DNA from: Dimorphilus gyrociliatus
Lineage: Eukaryota; Annelida; Polychaeta; Dinophilidae
Assembly (NCBI GenBank): GCA_904063045.1
Contig: CAJFCJ010000011.1
Location: 620,001 to 684,000 of the forward strand
Direction: 5' to 3'
Length of the DNA stretch: 64,000 nucleotides
Shown piece after piece: positions 11,584-24,300 of the stretch (the stretch's first letter is position 1; each line of letters starts with the position of its first letter). Made by a program: the position numbers and the translations under genes. The notes under the pieces are model-generated. The model worked only from the letters and a program-made list of their open reading frames with translations, ran no database searches and had not been told where the DNA came from.

Positions 11584-14500
11584 ATGATGATGAATAATGA
11601 CATCCAGAATTGTTTAGACCTTATCAGCATTTTGGTCTCCCCTTCCACTCAAGCAACATCTGGTTTGGAGAATCACTTTATTGCTAATAAAACTTTAATA
11701 GAAGATAAGTTAAAAGAAGATCAATATTCTTCACTTCGAAACATCTTGAAACGGAAGAAACTAGAATATTCAATACCGTTGACGTCCTTGGATCTAGAAA
11801 TTGCAAATTGCCTGATTAATCTTCTGTATACTTACAATGAGTTAAAATCCATCGAAAAAGGAAAAAATTCTTCTTTTGAGGAAATTTTATCACCCGAACA
11901 GAATCTGAACTTTTCGAGAGCATTCAAAATAATCTTCTCTTTTGGTTTAAACCCAGCGCTCGAAAAAGAAATTGTTCTTTGGGATGCTGATCGTTTAAGA
12001 TTAGGACTCTTACCATGGAATTTGAGACATTTAAGCAAACATCAACGATTCGAACAACTTCTATTCTTTACTCATCACTTATTGTCACTAGCCCAATGGT
12101 ACAAACCATACATGATTTCCAGATCTTCTCTACCTGTGGATATAATTTCTTCCTTTTTAACACTTGCTTTTTCATCAAACTGTCAACCCAATGATTTGAA
12201 AGAAAGTCGAATGGTGTACTTTGATCAATTGCAAAGTTTGTGCAATGTTGGAGACTTTGGCGGCGAAGCCACTTTTACTGCCATATTCTTAATGAAAGAT
12301 ATTCATATAAGTAGACCAGATAATTGGTTTAAACGAAAGATTAATCATTTTCTATTAAACTCTCTCCTTCGCAAGGGTGGTCTTGCTTCTTTCCTTTTAC
12401 TAAATGATACAACTAACTATGATGATGATAAGTCGGAATGGCGAAAAGCTGAAATTTCTGCTAAAATAGTCGTGGAGTGTTCGAAAATGGCATCAACTCA
12501 AGAGAGATTTCTAAAGTTCATTTGTCCTCAAATTATTGATATATTCCTCAATCCACAATATGCAAAAAGTCCAAGAATAATCTTTTACTGCTTGAGTACA
12601 ATAATTCATTCTCTTGTGGCTCACAACAAGCATTTTACAGCCATACTAGATAATTTGTTCTATCCTCTATTTTATTATCTAAATCCACCTACGGTTCAAG
12701 ATGAAACTCGTAAACCAAAAGGAACAGATTTGGTCAAGTGTATTGAACTTATGCACAAAATCTTTATCGGCTTTTGTGATCAACCAAATGAGCAGATGTT
12801 GAGATATCTAATTCCTTATATGCCTCTTTTATTCTCAATTTTGAAGGACTGTAAAACAACATACACAGCTACTAGATGTAGAGACATAATAGTCGCTTAC
12901 TTAATGCATCATGAAAAAAGTGAAGAAACTTTTTATAAGATATCTAGTGATCAAATGAAAAATGATATATTGTTACTTCGATTTAGTAATAAAGCAGATG
13001 GAACAGTGTTTGTATTGGAAAATTGCGAAAAGCTAAGCGACAAACATAGTGTAGTTGTTGAAGCGTTTACGTCTATTTTATCATCTACTCCAAAGCAATC
13101 GAAAATACTTTCACGCATTTTCTTACTTTTGATAAATAAGCTGGACGAAATTATTAAAGATGAAACTGTTATTGCAAATAACATACCAGTCGAAAAAGGA
13201 AATGTTGAGGAACCTCTAATGGAAATAGAGAAGAAGCTGTTGTATATAGAAGAAAGAAATGATAAAAAAATATTTGTGATGAAAAGCTTAGAACGACTTT
13301 GTCAGATGTCTCCTATTGTTCTTTTAGAAAATGTTTCAAACCTTATTCGATTCATAGCCCTAACTTTGAAAAGAGCAGCCATTTTACTAGAAGATATCAC
13401 TGATAGTGAGGTTATAGAATTTCAAATAATCAATGTAAACATGATTGCGGATATGCTACTATTCCTGTTAGAAACAAATTCAGATGAAGTATTTCAATTG
13501 AAAGCCGAAAATGTAGACGAACTCTCAAGTTTACTCCCTGCTTTATCAAAGTTAGAAATGATATACGGAGATTCTGAAGCTGCTGAAAAACTATTGAATT
13601 TGCGAATTGCTATTGCAACAAGGGGCAAAGTCATGAATGATAAATCTTCCGATGAATACGAAATTGTCCCTCCAACAAGTTCTAATGTTATAGATGAGGA
13701 ATTAAAAGCTATTACGGCACCTTTCTTAAGTAGATTAGAGAGCTTGTCAGCTAATACAGTTCATAATGGAATAATAAGCATACCTGAAGAAATTGAACAG
13801 GAGGAAATCAATGAATCTTTTCATAAAGTCATTAAAGACATAAGTGATCCGCTTATTCCTGTGAAGGGACATGCTTTAATTGTTTTAAAAAAATTGATTT
13901 ACAGTCGCGATGAAGAAACAATGAGAGAACAAGATCTTGTTGTACAAACTGTTAGAAAATTGCTTGAAAATGAAGACTCTTATGTTTATAGTGCAGCTAT
14001 CCATTGTTTACAAGCTCTTGCATATCAGAATGGAAATATTATGATACCTATTCTGTTAGATGAATATTCAAACGCCAAGCATCTTGCTATTAAAGTTCGA
14101 TTAAAACTAGGCGAAAGTCTTCAAAAGATAATCTGTGACCTTTTTGAAATGTTACCTAAATATAAAGACAGTATACTGTCGGTATTAATAGATGTTTTGT
14201 CAGAAGAGTCCGACATATTGAAAGTTAGTGGCTTATCGATGTTGGGTGATTGCTGTCGAATCCTAAAATACAACATTGGTATATATTTGTCTAGAATACT
14301 AACTATTGTAGAAAATCTACTTAACCTGGATAAAAGTATATTAGTCAAGAGGGCATCCGCTATGTTTATAGAATTTTACTTAAGGGGGTTTTCTACAGAC
14401 ATGATGGCAGTGAGTATCTGATAATATTAAATTAATATATTGACCATGTTTTCTTAATCTAGGAATATGCATCTGAATTGAAATCGTTGTACAAGGTTAT

Positions 14501-14672
14501 CAAACTCGGATTAAGCAACGAGATTGATGATTTGGTTATACATCATTTGTCTGCTGCCAAAGAAAACTTAGACGAATTAATGAAGTTATTTTTCCAGCCT
14601 GCTCAAAACTTAGAGAAAACGATATTTGTAGCTGACTCTGCACCAGATCCTTTCAAAGACGCCTTTCTTTAA
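11584..14672 (+). CDS. TANGO6: Transport and Golgi organization protein 6, HEAT-repeat protein
   Basis: One large exon (11584-14409) and a short last exon (14463-14672), joined in phase 0, give 1011 residues, similar to other TANGO6/TMCO7 proteins. The protein is almost all alpha-helical with HEAT-like repeats; the most recognisable part is the C-terminal third with KVIKDISDPLIPVKGHALIV, LLENEDSYVYSAAIHCLQAL, the KVRLKLGESLQK segment and VKRASAMFIEFYLRG, which match the RTP1 C-terminal repeats of the family. The last exon ends DSAPDPFKDAFL. In flies loss of Tango6 disturbs secretion and Golgi organisation; the yeast relative Rtp1 helps assemble RNA polymerase II, so its exact job is unsettled. 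Two extra Met codons directly follow the first; the first is used here. Head-to-tail after TRMT6. Confidence 0.87.
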
Positions 14673-15061
14673 ATTTTACATTGTTGTAAACAGATTTCCT
14701 CACGTACTTGTTCAATGGACATTCATATTAACGAATAAAAACATTGATAGAGCTGAAAACCCCTTACAATAAATGATCTTTTGTATCAATAGCCTTTTGC
14801 TCTTATTGATTCTTATTTGTAATAAATTATGTAAAATAACTAATTTAAGTTTAGAATTTAATTCATGAATAGTATTTTCTTTATATTGAGCAACCAAGTA
14901 CTTGTCACTTTAATAGGCAAATTGTCCCACAAAAAAAAATGAATCAGTGATAAATAAAGCTGTAATAGTAATAAAATAATAATCTGCAACAAATATTGAA
15001 TTGATTTGAAATCTGGCAGAGTTCAAGGCAATGAAGCGCCTTGCCTTAAAAAATTTAATGT
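14673..15061. other. Convergent 3' intergenic region
   Basis: The 389 bp between the TANGO6 and BAHD1-like stop codons. AATAAA occurs at 14734-14739 on the plus strand. Nothing else seen. Confidence 0.55.
14734..14739 (+). terminator. Poly(A) signal of TANGO6
   Basis: AATAAA 62 bp after the stop codon. Confidence 0.5.
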
Positions 15062-17845
15062 CTATTTTTCTTCACCACTACTTGAGGATGGTGGTGTGCC
15101 ATTACTGTCTACAGCCACTCGAGGAGGATGCTTTAGGATGCGCTTTGCACGAACATCATAAACCCTATAACACAGGAAGACAGTATCAGGACTGGCATTA
15201 GCATCCGGCATTTTAACGCAAGTTTCGCCGGGTGGAACAACTGGCATCGAAAGAGGTAGATGAGCTCTCAAACGCTCTTGCTCCTTCTTAAACCTGCAGA
15301 ATTGCGCTTTGGTAAGAACATGACATATGTCGTCAATAGTCTGCACATTTGCAATATCAGCATGTCGGGAAGCAAATACTTCAGATTTATGATGGGAAGG
15401 AATATGACTAGCCTCTGTTTGTTCTGGTCTGTAATACCACAGAATGCTCATCATCATCTCTCTAGAGTTTTCATCTTCCCATAGGGCTGCCACTTTGGCA
15501 ATGAAGGGTGCAGAAGCTTTACGCCTATTAGCTTTGACAAGAACGCAATCCCGAATTCGCACAATGTCACCGTCTTTATGTTGGATTGCAACATAACATT
15601 TTCTCTTAACTAACTGCATGGGAGAATTATGCGGCGAATTTGGGCTTGCTCCACAGGACGACGTTCCGTTACTCTGTTACGAAATACAAACACATTATCA
15701 TACAAAATCTACAATCAAACATATACGTACTGATTTCGTTGGCAAGGGGGCATGGTGAGAAGGTATCATTTTCATACTAGGTTCACCAATCCATTGCCAC
15801 TTGCATTGCTTTTTCGATCCATTGTCCTCAGGCGGACGTCTTTTTGGCGTGGAACCATCATTACTTCCCGACTGGCGTTTTCGTTTTGTAGATTTGCCAC
15901 TACCAGATGAACTTTTAGACGATGGCTTGCTGGCTGAAGTTGGAGCGTTCGGTGTTTGTTTAACAGGCGAGGGAGGTTTTGGAGAAATCCTTGGCTGAAG
16001 CTGAATTGGAGTTGCCACGCTATGAGGCGTTGGTAAAATATTACCTACAACCAAGTGCGAATGAGGTTGAACTGCACTACCTAAACGTTGTACCATGTGG
16101 CGCTGAGGCGCTATAGGCCTAAAAGCACATGCTAGATTCGTATTTGTTTTAATATCATGCCTTATAAAGGGCAATGGCTGCGGCCAACATTGTTGTTGCT
16201 GCTGGACGTATAGTCTCTGTCTCAATTGAGGGCAAGGCGAAATTTGATCATAAACAGGAGCTCCATGAACAGGCACATTGAATAACGAAAAAGTCGGTCT
16301 GTTGTCCGAAGCTTGAGCGGCGACTGAAGGTGCAGTGAAACATTGAGAATTTGAAGCGAAGGAAAAAGCGTGTACAGGAGGACGTTGCAGTCTGCTAGAA
16401 GGTCCCAGAGGAGTTGGAACGAACGGCACAATAGGTTGGGGAGGAGCTTGCTGTCTGGGTTGAACGGACGCGGACGGACGAGTAGATACAACCATTACAG
16501 CTGTACAGGAAGTTGTCAAACTTGCTCTGGCCTGATCAGGTGAAGATGACGATTTTGACGATTTTTCACTTTGGGAAACTTTTCCTTTTTTCTTCCCTTT
16601 TGACGAATCTGTAGGAGTCTCTTCGCTATAAGCTGCCTGAAGTATAGCCTAAAAAAACCGACAATACATATTTGAAATATTATTTTTGCGTTATAGATAT
16701 AAAACTACCGTTGCATTCAGTGACGCCATTCGCTTTGCAGTCGGGCCATCTATTACAACATTTTCTGCTGCCTGCTTCCTCTTTCTGACTTTCTTTTCCT
16801 TTTTCGTGACTTCCGTAACTTCTTTTTGACCTTCATCCTCATCTTTCTGTTTCCTAGCCGGACTTTTTTTCTTGGATTTCTCAATAGTTTTATCTTTAGA
16901 ATCTTTTCTAGACTTTAAACTCATCTTCTTTTCTGAGTCATTTCCATCTTTTACCGAGGATTCTGTTTTCTGAACACTATTCATAAATTGAAGTTCTTCG
17001 TCCGTATCCTTTTTTTTAGATTTTTTCTTATTAGTTTTTGTCGTATCATCTTTAGGCCTTCCTCTTTTTGCCTTCTGCACCTCTGGTTCTTTTTTTCCTG
17101 TCAGACTAGAGTCAACTGATGAAGCATTTGACTTAGGTCTAATTGGTTCGTATATAGCTGATAATATGGCTCCGGCGTTTAAGCATGCTGTCCTCCTAAC
17201 ATGAGGAGATCTAAGGTTCACCTTTGGTTTGCTTTTAGGAGATACTGATTTCTTTTTTTTCGAAGGAGGTTTTTTAGACGACGAATTTACAGGCGGTGTT
17301 TTTGCCGGTGATGTTTTTGCTGGAGATGCTTTTTTCGATATTTTTACTGGCGATGTTTTTGCTGGTGATGTTTTCTTCGGTGATGTTTTTGCTGATGATG
17401 TTTTTGCTGGTGATGTTTTTAATGGAGGTGTCTTTTCGTTATCTTTCTTTGATTTTGTTTTAGAGTTAGTTTTATTTTTTTGTTTTAAATCAGGAGAGTT
17501 GGTTACTCTTCTTCTAGTTTTCGGTAATGTTGCAGAGGGCTTTAATTTTTCTTTCTTTTTCGGACTGGCTCTTTTTTCTTTCCGTTGAGGTTCGTCATCC
17601 CCTTTCTTTTTTCTTTTTCGTTCTGGCGAATTAGACTTCGACCTGTTCTGAGCCCTTTTCACAGGGGTTGCTCGAGTAATTTTTCGTCGCCCTCCTTTAT
17701 TCCAATCAACTTTGACGCCTTTATGAACGCCAGGGATAATTAAAGATACTTCGTTTTCATTATATGTAGGCTGTTTCTCATATCTTCTGCGCCTGCTTGT
17801 GGTATGCTTCTTAGGACTAGGTGTTGTAGGAGTAGATTTTTGTCT
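15062..17845 (-). CDS. BAHD1: BAH-domain chromatin protein, BAHD1-like
   Basis: Three exons (17845-16709, 16648-15731, 15673-15062) give 888 residues in one frame; the 5' exon is uncertain (see 19079-19144). The C-terminal 170 residues are a BAH domain: GDIVRIRDCVLVKANRRK, PFIAKVAALWEDENSREMMM, SILWYYRPEQTE, EVFASRHADIANVQTIDDIC, then FLCYRVYDVRAKRILKHPPR. This fits BAHD1, whose BAH domain reads H3K27me3 and promotes heterochromatin; the fly winged-eye/TNRC18/BAHCC1 group is the alternative. Upstream is a disordered Pro/Gln-rich region (about residues 480-650) and a very basic region with KTSPAK repeats like histone H1 tails. A short motif, R-x-A-x-LNA-x-AIL-x-A-Y, occurs twice (near 17140-17195 and across the 16648/16709 junction), possibly a conserved docking element. 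Confidence 0.8.
17285..17430 (-). repeat. Coding KTSPAK-type repeat
   Basis: A degenerate 15-24 bp tandem repeat within the BAHD1-like exon, encoding about ten lysine-Thr-Ser-Pro-Ala units. On the plus strand it appears as repeats of GGTGATGTTTTTGCT and makes an artefactual Gly/Asp/Val frame (17229-17588). Confidence 0.85.
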
Positions 17846-19078
17846 CTGTACACAAATACACGAGAATATAAAATAAATGTGGCTAATGACATTATTCTGA
17901 AGTAATTAAGGCCACACTTTTGTCTCCAGACGCACGACGTTTCGTCGAATGAAAAAATGTATCATATGAGTATTTTTACTGTGGTGTACGGGTAAAATTT
18001 TTATATTTCTGACTATGAACTAGAAAGCGAACTACAAAAAAAGCTTTCGCACAATATGTGTTTTTGTTTGTTGCTTCGCAATAAATCGTCGTGGCGCAAA
18101 TTTGCGCCTTTCACTTACAACTCGCGACACCTATCGGACAGCTTTTTTTTTACCTAAATGAAAATAGACATTAAAAACAAACAACTCAACACGTAATTCT
18201 GCTCTTTTCCGTAAATAATTCGAGGACAGATTCAAAGTAATGATAGTACAATTTTATGCATTTTATAGTCTTAGATTTACTTGCAACAGTTTTATCAGAA
18301 CTATGCAGTCTGAGGAAATAAAAATGTCAACGTATCGAAGCAAATCAATGGAGTATTCAAACCAATGCCTTTTTGAATCTCGTTGAAGAATATTAGTGGC
18401 TGTAAGCTATAGACCAAAACTAAATATGAATATTAAGATTATGCTATCAAAATGCCTATTGTTTTATTATGAATCTCACTGATAGTTGGATAACGGACAA
18501 TTCCAATTTAGATGAACAACAGTTTTAGCTTGCCTATCTAGACTCTCCTTTAGAAGCATGGTTAAACACCTGCTAAGCGACCTTAGCGTTACCCAGTACG
18601 ATTACGATGAGAATCGGAATGTTTTTTTCCGAAAATGATGCAATCGAAGATCATTAGTCTCTCCTAGACACCTATATCGTTGAGTAGATCAGCACTAATT
18701 GTAATCCTAAGACAATTAGAGCCAAACGAGTGGTCATCTTAATAAGTTTTAGATAAAAACAGCTTTTGGCGGGACGGCGCACTAGAGACAATTACATCAA
18801 TTAAATTATTCCCTTTTATTTCCCAGGCAGTTGGTCATGAAAAATAGATTATAATTGTCCATATTTTGATTTATAGAAAGCTACGGAAACTTTAAAAACC
18901 ACAATTATTATAGTTTCACAACATTAGCGCGCGGAAACTAGAGCGTTAAGGAAGCATTATCGGCGCGCACAACGATAAACACACATCAAATTTCTGAAAT
19001 CGGTAACGATTCTAAACTATTTACTTAATTAAATCGATACTTGAATGTCTTAAGAATGAAATCCTTTGCAAAATTTAC
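17846..19078. other. Long 5' intron or promoter region of the BAHD1-like gene
   Basis: The 1.2 kb upstream of the modelled acceptor at 17845. No conserved coding sequence seen. It is either an intron joined to the small exon at 19079-19144, or contains further 5' exons I cannot recognise. The part near 18770-18970 is locally CpG-rich (several GGCG/CGCGC words). Confidence 0.4.
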
Positions 19079-19144
19079 CGTTAATTTGTTCTTCGTTTGG
19101 TTATTTTTCGACTTTACAGTCGACGATGCGCTGCCCGCCGCCAT
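19079..19144 (-). CDS. Possible first coding exon of the BAHD1-like gene
   Basis: Reads from an ATG with a good context (AACATGG at 19144) for 22 codons, MAAGSASSTVKSKNNQTKNKLT when split in two parts, to an ACG followed by a GTAAAT donor. Its end phase (0) matches the AGA-starting acceptor at 17845, and its basic, Ser/Lys-rich content fits the start of that protein. The alternative is a separate small gene or an upstream open reading frame; no further in-frame exon was found between. Confidence 0.4.
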
Positions 19145-19441
19145 GTTGTTGGGATGACGGTCGTTCGCCAAATGCGTTCCGTTCTTTTCGCCGATTGGCG
19201 CGCGTTTTTTAACCAACCTCTGGATTTAAATTTACTTTTAACTTGTACGAGTATTACTTAACATTTTGCAGTGTCTTATACTCAATAATTACTTTTTATT
19301 AAGTTATTTGTATAAACGGATTTGGAGAACTGCCAGAATCAAAATTCAATTCATTTAGATAAAAACACCATTCATATTGTAAGCATAATAGATAAAAAAA
19401 AATGTTTATACGAGCTTAAATTATTAATAATTTCTACCAAT

Positions 19442-19921
19442 TTACACATTTGTCGCATTTTCCTCTTTTTCGATTTCGGCCATGACCTTGTTAAAATCTT
19501 GAGAACCGTCTGGCAAACTACCCCGCTGTTTTGATGCTTTTGAGATTGGAACTGTAGGTTGTTCCTCATCAATTAAGAAAGAAACACTTTTTCGTCTAGG
19601 AGAAACCGGTGCAGGCAAGACGCAAGAAGTACCTTTTTGGATTGCCTTCGGTTCTGGGGGTCGAGGCAGAGCGCTTCTTTTAATAAATCTCACGGCTGTC
19701 TCCTCAGAATTCCAAGACTTTTCCGGTATAGTTATTTTCGTTCCATAATATAATTGGCTAGATTGTCTTTTTACATTATTTTTGGGTGAATCCATGCTCG
19801 AATTTTTATCCATTATATAGGAGCTGCTAACTCTTCGTTCAATTCTTCTGATATTTGCATAGCTATTACTTACCAAAAAATTTGGAAGAGCAAAAGTTCC
19901 CCTTCTAGGTTTTGTCTCCAT
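19442..19921 (-). CDS. Unrecognised small protein with a possible PP1-docking motif
   Basis: Single-exon frame of 159 residues from METKPRRGTF (start 19921); an in-frame upstream Met at 19942 would add MTCLFLI but has a weaker look. The protein is basic, Ser/Pro-rich and without signal peptide or membrane span. SPRRKSVSFLIDEEQ contains K-S-V-S-F, which fits the RVxF motif that docks protein phosphatase 1, preceded by basic residues and followed by acidic ones as usual for such sites. A WNSEETAVRFIKRSALPRPPEPK stretch (given here only as landmark, W-N-S-E-E at about residue 70) may be another conserved piece. The family is not recognised; function by motif only. It lies between the BAHD1-like 5' end and a 1.4 kb gap. 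Confidence 0.55.
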   Translation of the reverse strand: METKPRRGTFALPNFLVSNSYANIRRIERRVSSSYIMDKNSSMDSPKNNVKRQSSQLYYGTKITIPEKSWNSEETAVRFIKRSALPRPPEPKAIQKGTSCVLPAPVSPRRKSVSFLIDEEQPTVPISKASKQRGSLPDGSQDFNKVMAEIEKEENATNV

Positions 19922-21363
19922 TATTAGAAACAGACAGGTCAATTTTCGATATAAAAAATTTGATTAGACAGAATTGAAATTGGGCAATTCCACTGTAGGA
20001 TATGACATTATACACACTCAAAAATTAGATTTTTCCAATACAGATACATTAAAATATAACACTACGTATTAAATGATCTATTTTAATCAATTATCGCATA
20101 AAATATAAGAACTCTGGGAGTATATTCGCTTTAAATCCCTTCAACTAACACAGTAAATATGAAAGGCAATTACGGAGAAACTGTCTTGAGCGCCACATTG
20201 CGTAGCTATTTATAGCAATTAAATAAACTTGTCCTTTTTTTTCATCCAGTGCACTTATAATAAATTCTTTTAATAAAATTGTAAGAATATACCCGAGATA
20301 TAAAAAGAACGAGGGGTCAAACATTCTTCACTGCTATTATTATCAGTACCCTAAATAGGAACGCTCTTAAAGTTTATTCGATCATTGTTGTTTCTACCCA
20401 GTTGCCATCAACAAGTTGACGCTACCGTCACTTAGATACTACCTACCTACCAACAATCACTGTCATCTTTTCGAAAGTATAACAACTAGCTGAATATATA
20501 ATTTACTATTTAAACAAGCCATGGTGTCATAAAGTATAAGAATTTCTCATCCTGTAGTTTTCGATATTTCTTCTCTAATACATCTTCTCTATTTACATTT
20601 GTGGCAAAAAGCACATCATATCTTCCGTCTTTAAAATTCTATTGTAATGTAATAGAAATACAATCAATATAATCCTAACATCAATATAGCCACTAGAACT
20701 TTAGTGGTAGCGTTCAGGGAAAATAACTTGATTGATTTCAATCAGTTTTCATTTGAAAGAAATATAATGGTTCATAGATTAGCTTTAATAATAGCAATAG
20801 TTGAGGGTATTAATCGCTTGAATAAATTTTTAGAGTGAATATATAAGTGTTATATTTTGAATAGCAGTTGTAACGCCTTTTATTCCACGGCGTGTGTCTG
20901 CCAAACAAGAAGGTAAGCGCTATTTGGCTATAACAATCGAATCAACTATGTGATTGTTTCGTTAAAAATAAGCATTAATGAATAGCATCGAGGGCCGTGA
21001 TATTTTGTTCATTGTGCAGAACCCAACTCTATTTTTGTTCTTTGTATTTCTTTAATACCAATATTAATGATTATACAAGATATGCTATAAAAAATAAATA
21101 AATCTTAAATGCAGATGAAAGTATGAAAACACACGATATAAGAGACACGTAGTATATATACTGTATATACTGTATATAAAATTTATACTGTATATATACT
21201 GTATATATGCATATTATATGCAGTTGCTTAAATATTCTAAATCCGTCGAATAATAGTCACTGTCGATCATTTTATTTGAACCTAAGTAAGCCGTGACCAG
21301 CAACGGCCTTCATTAATTTTTTAATACTTATCAGAATCAATATTGCAAGAATTTCACTCCTCT
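19922..21363. other. Intergenic region with AT palindromic repeats
   Basis: 1.4 kb between two minus-strand genes. No gene seen. It contains a cluster of TATACTGTATAT-like units near 21151-21215. Confidence 0.55.
21151..21215. repeat. Tandem palindromic TATACTGTATA repeat
   Basis: Five or six imperfect copies of an ATACTGTATAT unit, each nearly self-complementary, ending in ATGCATATTATATGCAG. It could form hairpins; it is most likely simple-sequence expansion. Confidence 0.75.
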
Positions 21364-24300
21364 CTATCTGGACTCTATGCAGTCAGCAGTTTTTGTAAGC
21401 TTAATTGTATCAATGGCAATATCTCCGGAATAGCCTTTGGCTCTCCATGCTCCAAAGGTAATCTGGGTATAGGAATCAAACTTATACATATTTCTTAAAA
21501 AAATCTATTTCTTACTTTGTCATTGTAATCTAAACTTATAGAAACTGTGGCTTTCCTCCAAATTGTACTTGTTGTTTGTTGTTTACTTAAGGCCCAAACC
21601 TCTTCAAGTTTGTTGGCTGATTCTTTAAAAATTGATAGTTTACCAATATGAAATCCATACATGTTGTACATAAATTCTAGGCAGTGTTGTCCTCCAGAAC
21701 TTAATGCCGGAGTGGAAATTCTAAGAATATTTAGAGTTTAGAGATTATAAAAAGGTTCCATTTCCTATAATAATACTTACAGTGCATAATCACGATTATT
21801 TTTATTGGTGGCTTCAATGTAAAGGTAAAAAGGTAAGGAATCTGCTTCTCTCGGACCTGTTTTAGAAGATTTTGTCTCGCCAGAATGAATTGTCCAATCA
21901 AACTTATCTTCATCAGATTGAATCATATTGCAAAGAGTTTTCTGACCACTCTCCGTTTCGAAACTGCAGGAAAAAACTATTAGGTCACCTTTAGTTGTTT
22001 GCAAAGTTGAAGTTTGAGATTCTGTTGTGCTTTCGAAAAAAACTGAATCGCTTTGTGTTGATAATGACGGAATCGTTGTTATCTGGTAAGTTGTCTGTTT
22101 CGAGGTATTTTCGGTTGTTTCTGATTTTGAATCAAAAGCTGTAGAGATTTTAGAAGTATCAGTTGTAGATGGAGCTAATGTTGATTTTAAGTCTTTGAAA
22201 GTAGAAGGATTACTTTGTGTTTCTTCTACAGACAATTCATTTGTTGTGATGTCATTTTTACCGACTGAGACTGAGAACTTTGTTGAAGATGTTTCGTGTT
22301 GAATTTCTGTTGTTTCTCTATACGTATTTGTTTGAGACGCCGATGACGACGACGATGATGATTCTGTTGACATACTTGGGGTTTCAGTTGAAGGTGAAGA
22401 CATATTAAATAATGATGTGGTCAAAGTAGTTGGGAATTTCGTTGAAATTGTAGTGTCTACTGTTGATTCATCTTTGTAAAGTGAAGTTGTTTGGGAAGAA
22501 TCTGTCTTGGAATGGGAATTTTGCGTAAAATACGTGGTAAAACTTTTTTCTGTTGATTTTTTTGTCGTAATTTTATTTTTTTTATTAGTTGTCGCCAACG
22601 GAAGAAGAGTCCAATATGTAGTGTCAATTCTTTCTGTAACGGCTGCAGGAGTTTTTGAAGTAGTTTCTTTAATTAGTGTGGACAGGTTCATTGTCATTGT
22701 GGATTGTTCTGGATCCTCCTTTGTACTTGTCATCAAAGGAGTAGAAAATTCTGTGACAATATTGCTTGTAACTGAATCTGCCGTAGATTGTTTTAGACTC
22801 GTTTCTCTATTTGTTATTTTAGACGTAAACGATTCGGTTGGAGGGTCTGTCTTAACTGAAGCTGTTGTAGATATCCCTAGCGTTGTTTCTTTAGTTGTTG
22901 AAATTAATACATCAGGATTTCTATGGCATATTTTAGATTGTATCCAACTAATAACAGACTTCTCATTCAGCGTCTTGAAATTTCTTAACCATATAGTATT
23001 ATCGCCATAGGGCTCCGAAATTAATGGTCCTAATTCTTTCCATCTAACATATCGTGATATACTAACTATGACTACTTTAACACCAAGCTCCTTGAGTTTG
23101 TTAGCTTCTAAAATAGTCTGATCATTCTCCACAGATGACGGTCCATCTATAAACATTAAAGCAATTTTATGCCGCAACATTCCTAACTGATTATCTTCGT
23201 ATAATTTTCTTGCTTTCCTGAAGGCGTCAGCAACATTACATCCTAAACTTTTCTTTGGTTTAACTTTAGATTTAATAGCCTTAGCAAAATAAATGTAACT
23301 TGAGTAGTCTCCAAAATCTATATTAGTTGTTGCTTCATCTCCAAACGATATTACACCAAGTCTAATTGCATCTTCCTGCAAATTCAGTGGTCTATTAACA
23401 GTAATTAAGGTCCTTTGTAGCTGTCCAACGTTAGACGATTTTGTAGAATCGAGTAGGTACAATATATCAGCTGCTTGACATTTCTCAAAGTTAATTTCTT
23501 CGATTTCAAGCGGTGGTGGTATAGGTAAATATTCTACTTTCTTTGTAGTCAATGGAACACTAGTTGTTGCTTCGGTAGTTTCGGAAATGGTTGTTGCTGC
23601 AGTTGTAACTGTATAATACAAGTTATATAGTTTTTGATTTAAGATTAGATAGGGTTCTTATTAATATAATAAATTAAAATATCTTTTTCAGAAACTAGTC
23701 TGCTTGGCGTGGTTTTGAATGAAATATTTTAGAATACTTAATTATTCATTGATCAGGCCTATTTTATTTGCAGGAGAACTGTCAGTTACAGTTGAACTCA
23801 AATAAAATTTGTTTGTATAAGTTAAAATATGTGGATCCACTTACAAACATAATCTTTCGGTACAGCCTTTAATACCAGTTTAAATCCTTTATATTTCTGT
23901 GGAAGTTTTACTTTAGAACGAAACGTAACAATTATATCCGTTTTTTTACTTCTTATAACCGATTTTGGTCGATTGAAACCACAAAATCTATAATTCATTA
24001 ACTATATCGAAATAATATTAAGTTTTTGTTACGATATTTACCTTGGTCCCGTCAAGGATTTATCAGGTAAATACTTGATTTCAACCCAATGATAACAAAT
24101 CGTATTTAGATAAATAAATATTTGAAAGTCATTGACAAATTCGGCTACAATATCTGCATTTTTTGGCCCTGATATTCTCCAGTTGCATTCTAAAAAGCTA
24201 CTATACATAGAATCACCATAATTAGGGCTAATCAGCTCTTTTGTTTGCCACATATCTAAGAGAATATCTTCAGAGCAATTACCTAAAGTCGGAACATAAT

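Noticed and set aside
17229-17588. 119-codon plus-strand frame with repeated Gly-Asp-Val-Phe
   Set aside because: Antisense of the KTSPAK repeat in the BAHD1-like exon.
19862-19890. Possible 26 bp intron (GTAAGT...CAG) inside the small unknown gene
   Set aside because: Too short for a spliceosomal intron and its removal would shift the frame; the open frame reads through.
21151-21215. Transposon terminal repeat or CRISPR-like array
   Set aside because: Short self-complementary AT units without spacers, target-site duplication or nearby transposase; simple-sequence expansion is enough.
22507-23010. 167-codon plus-strand hydrophobic frame
   Set aside because: Antisense of the Thr/Ser-rich stalk of the astacin-VWA-MAM gene.
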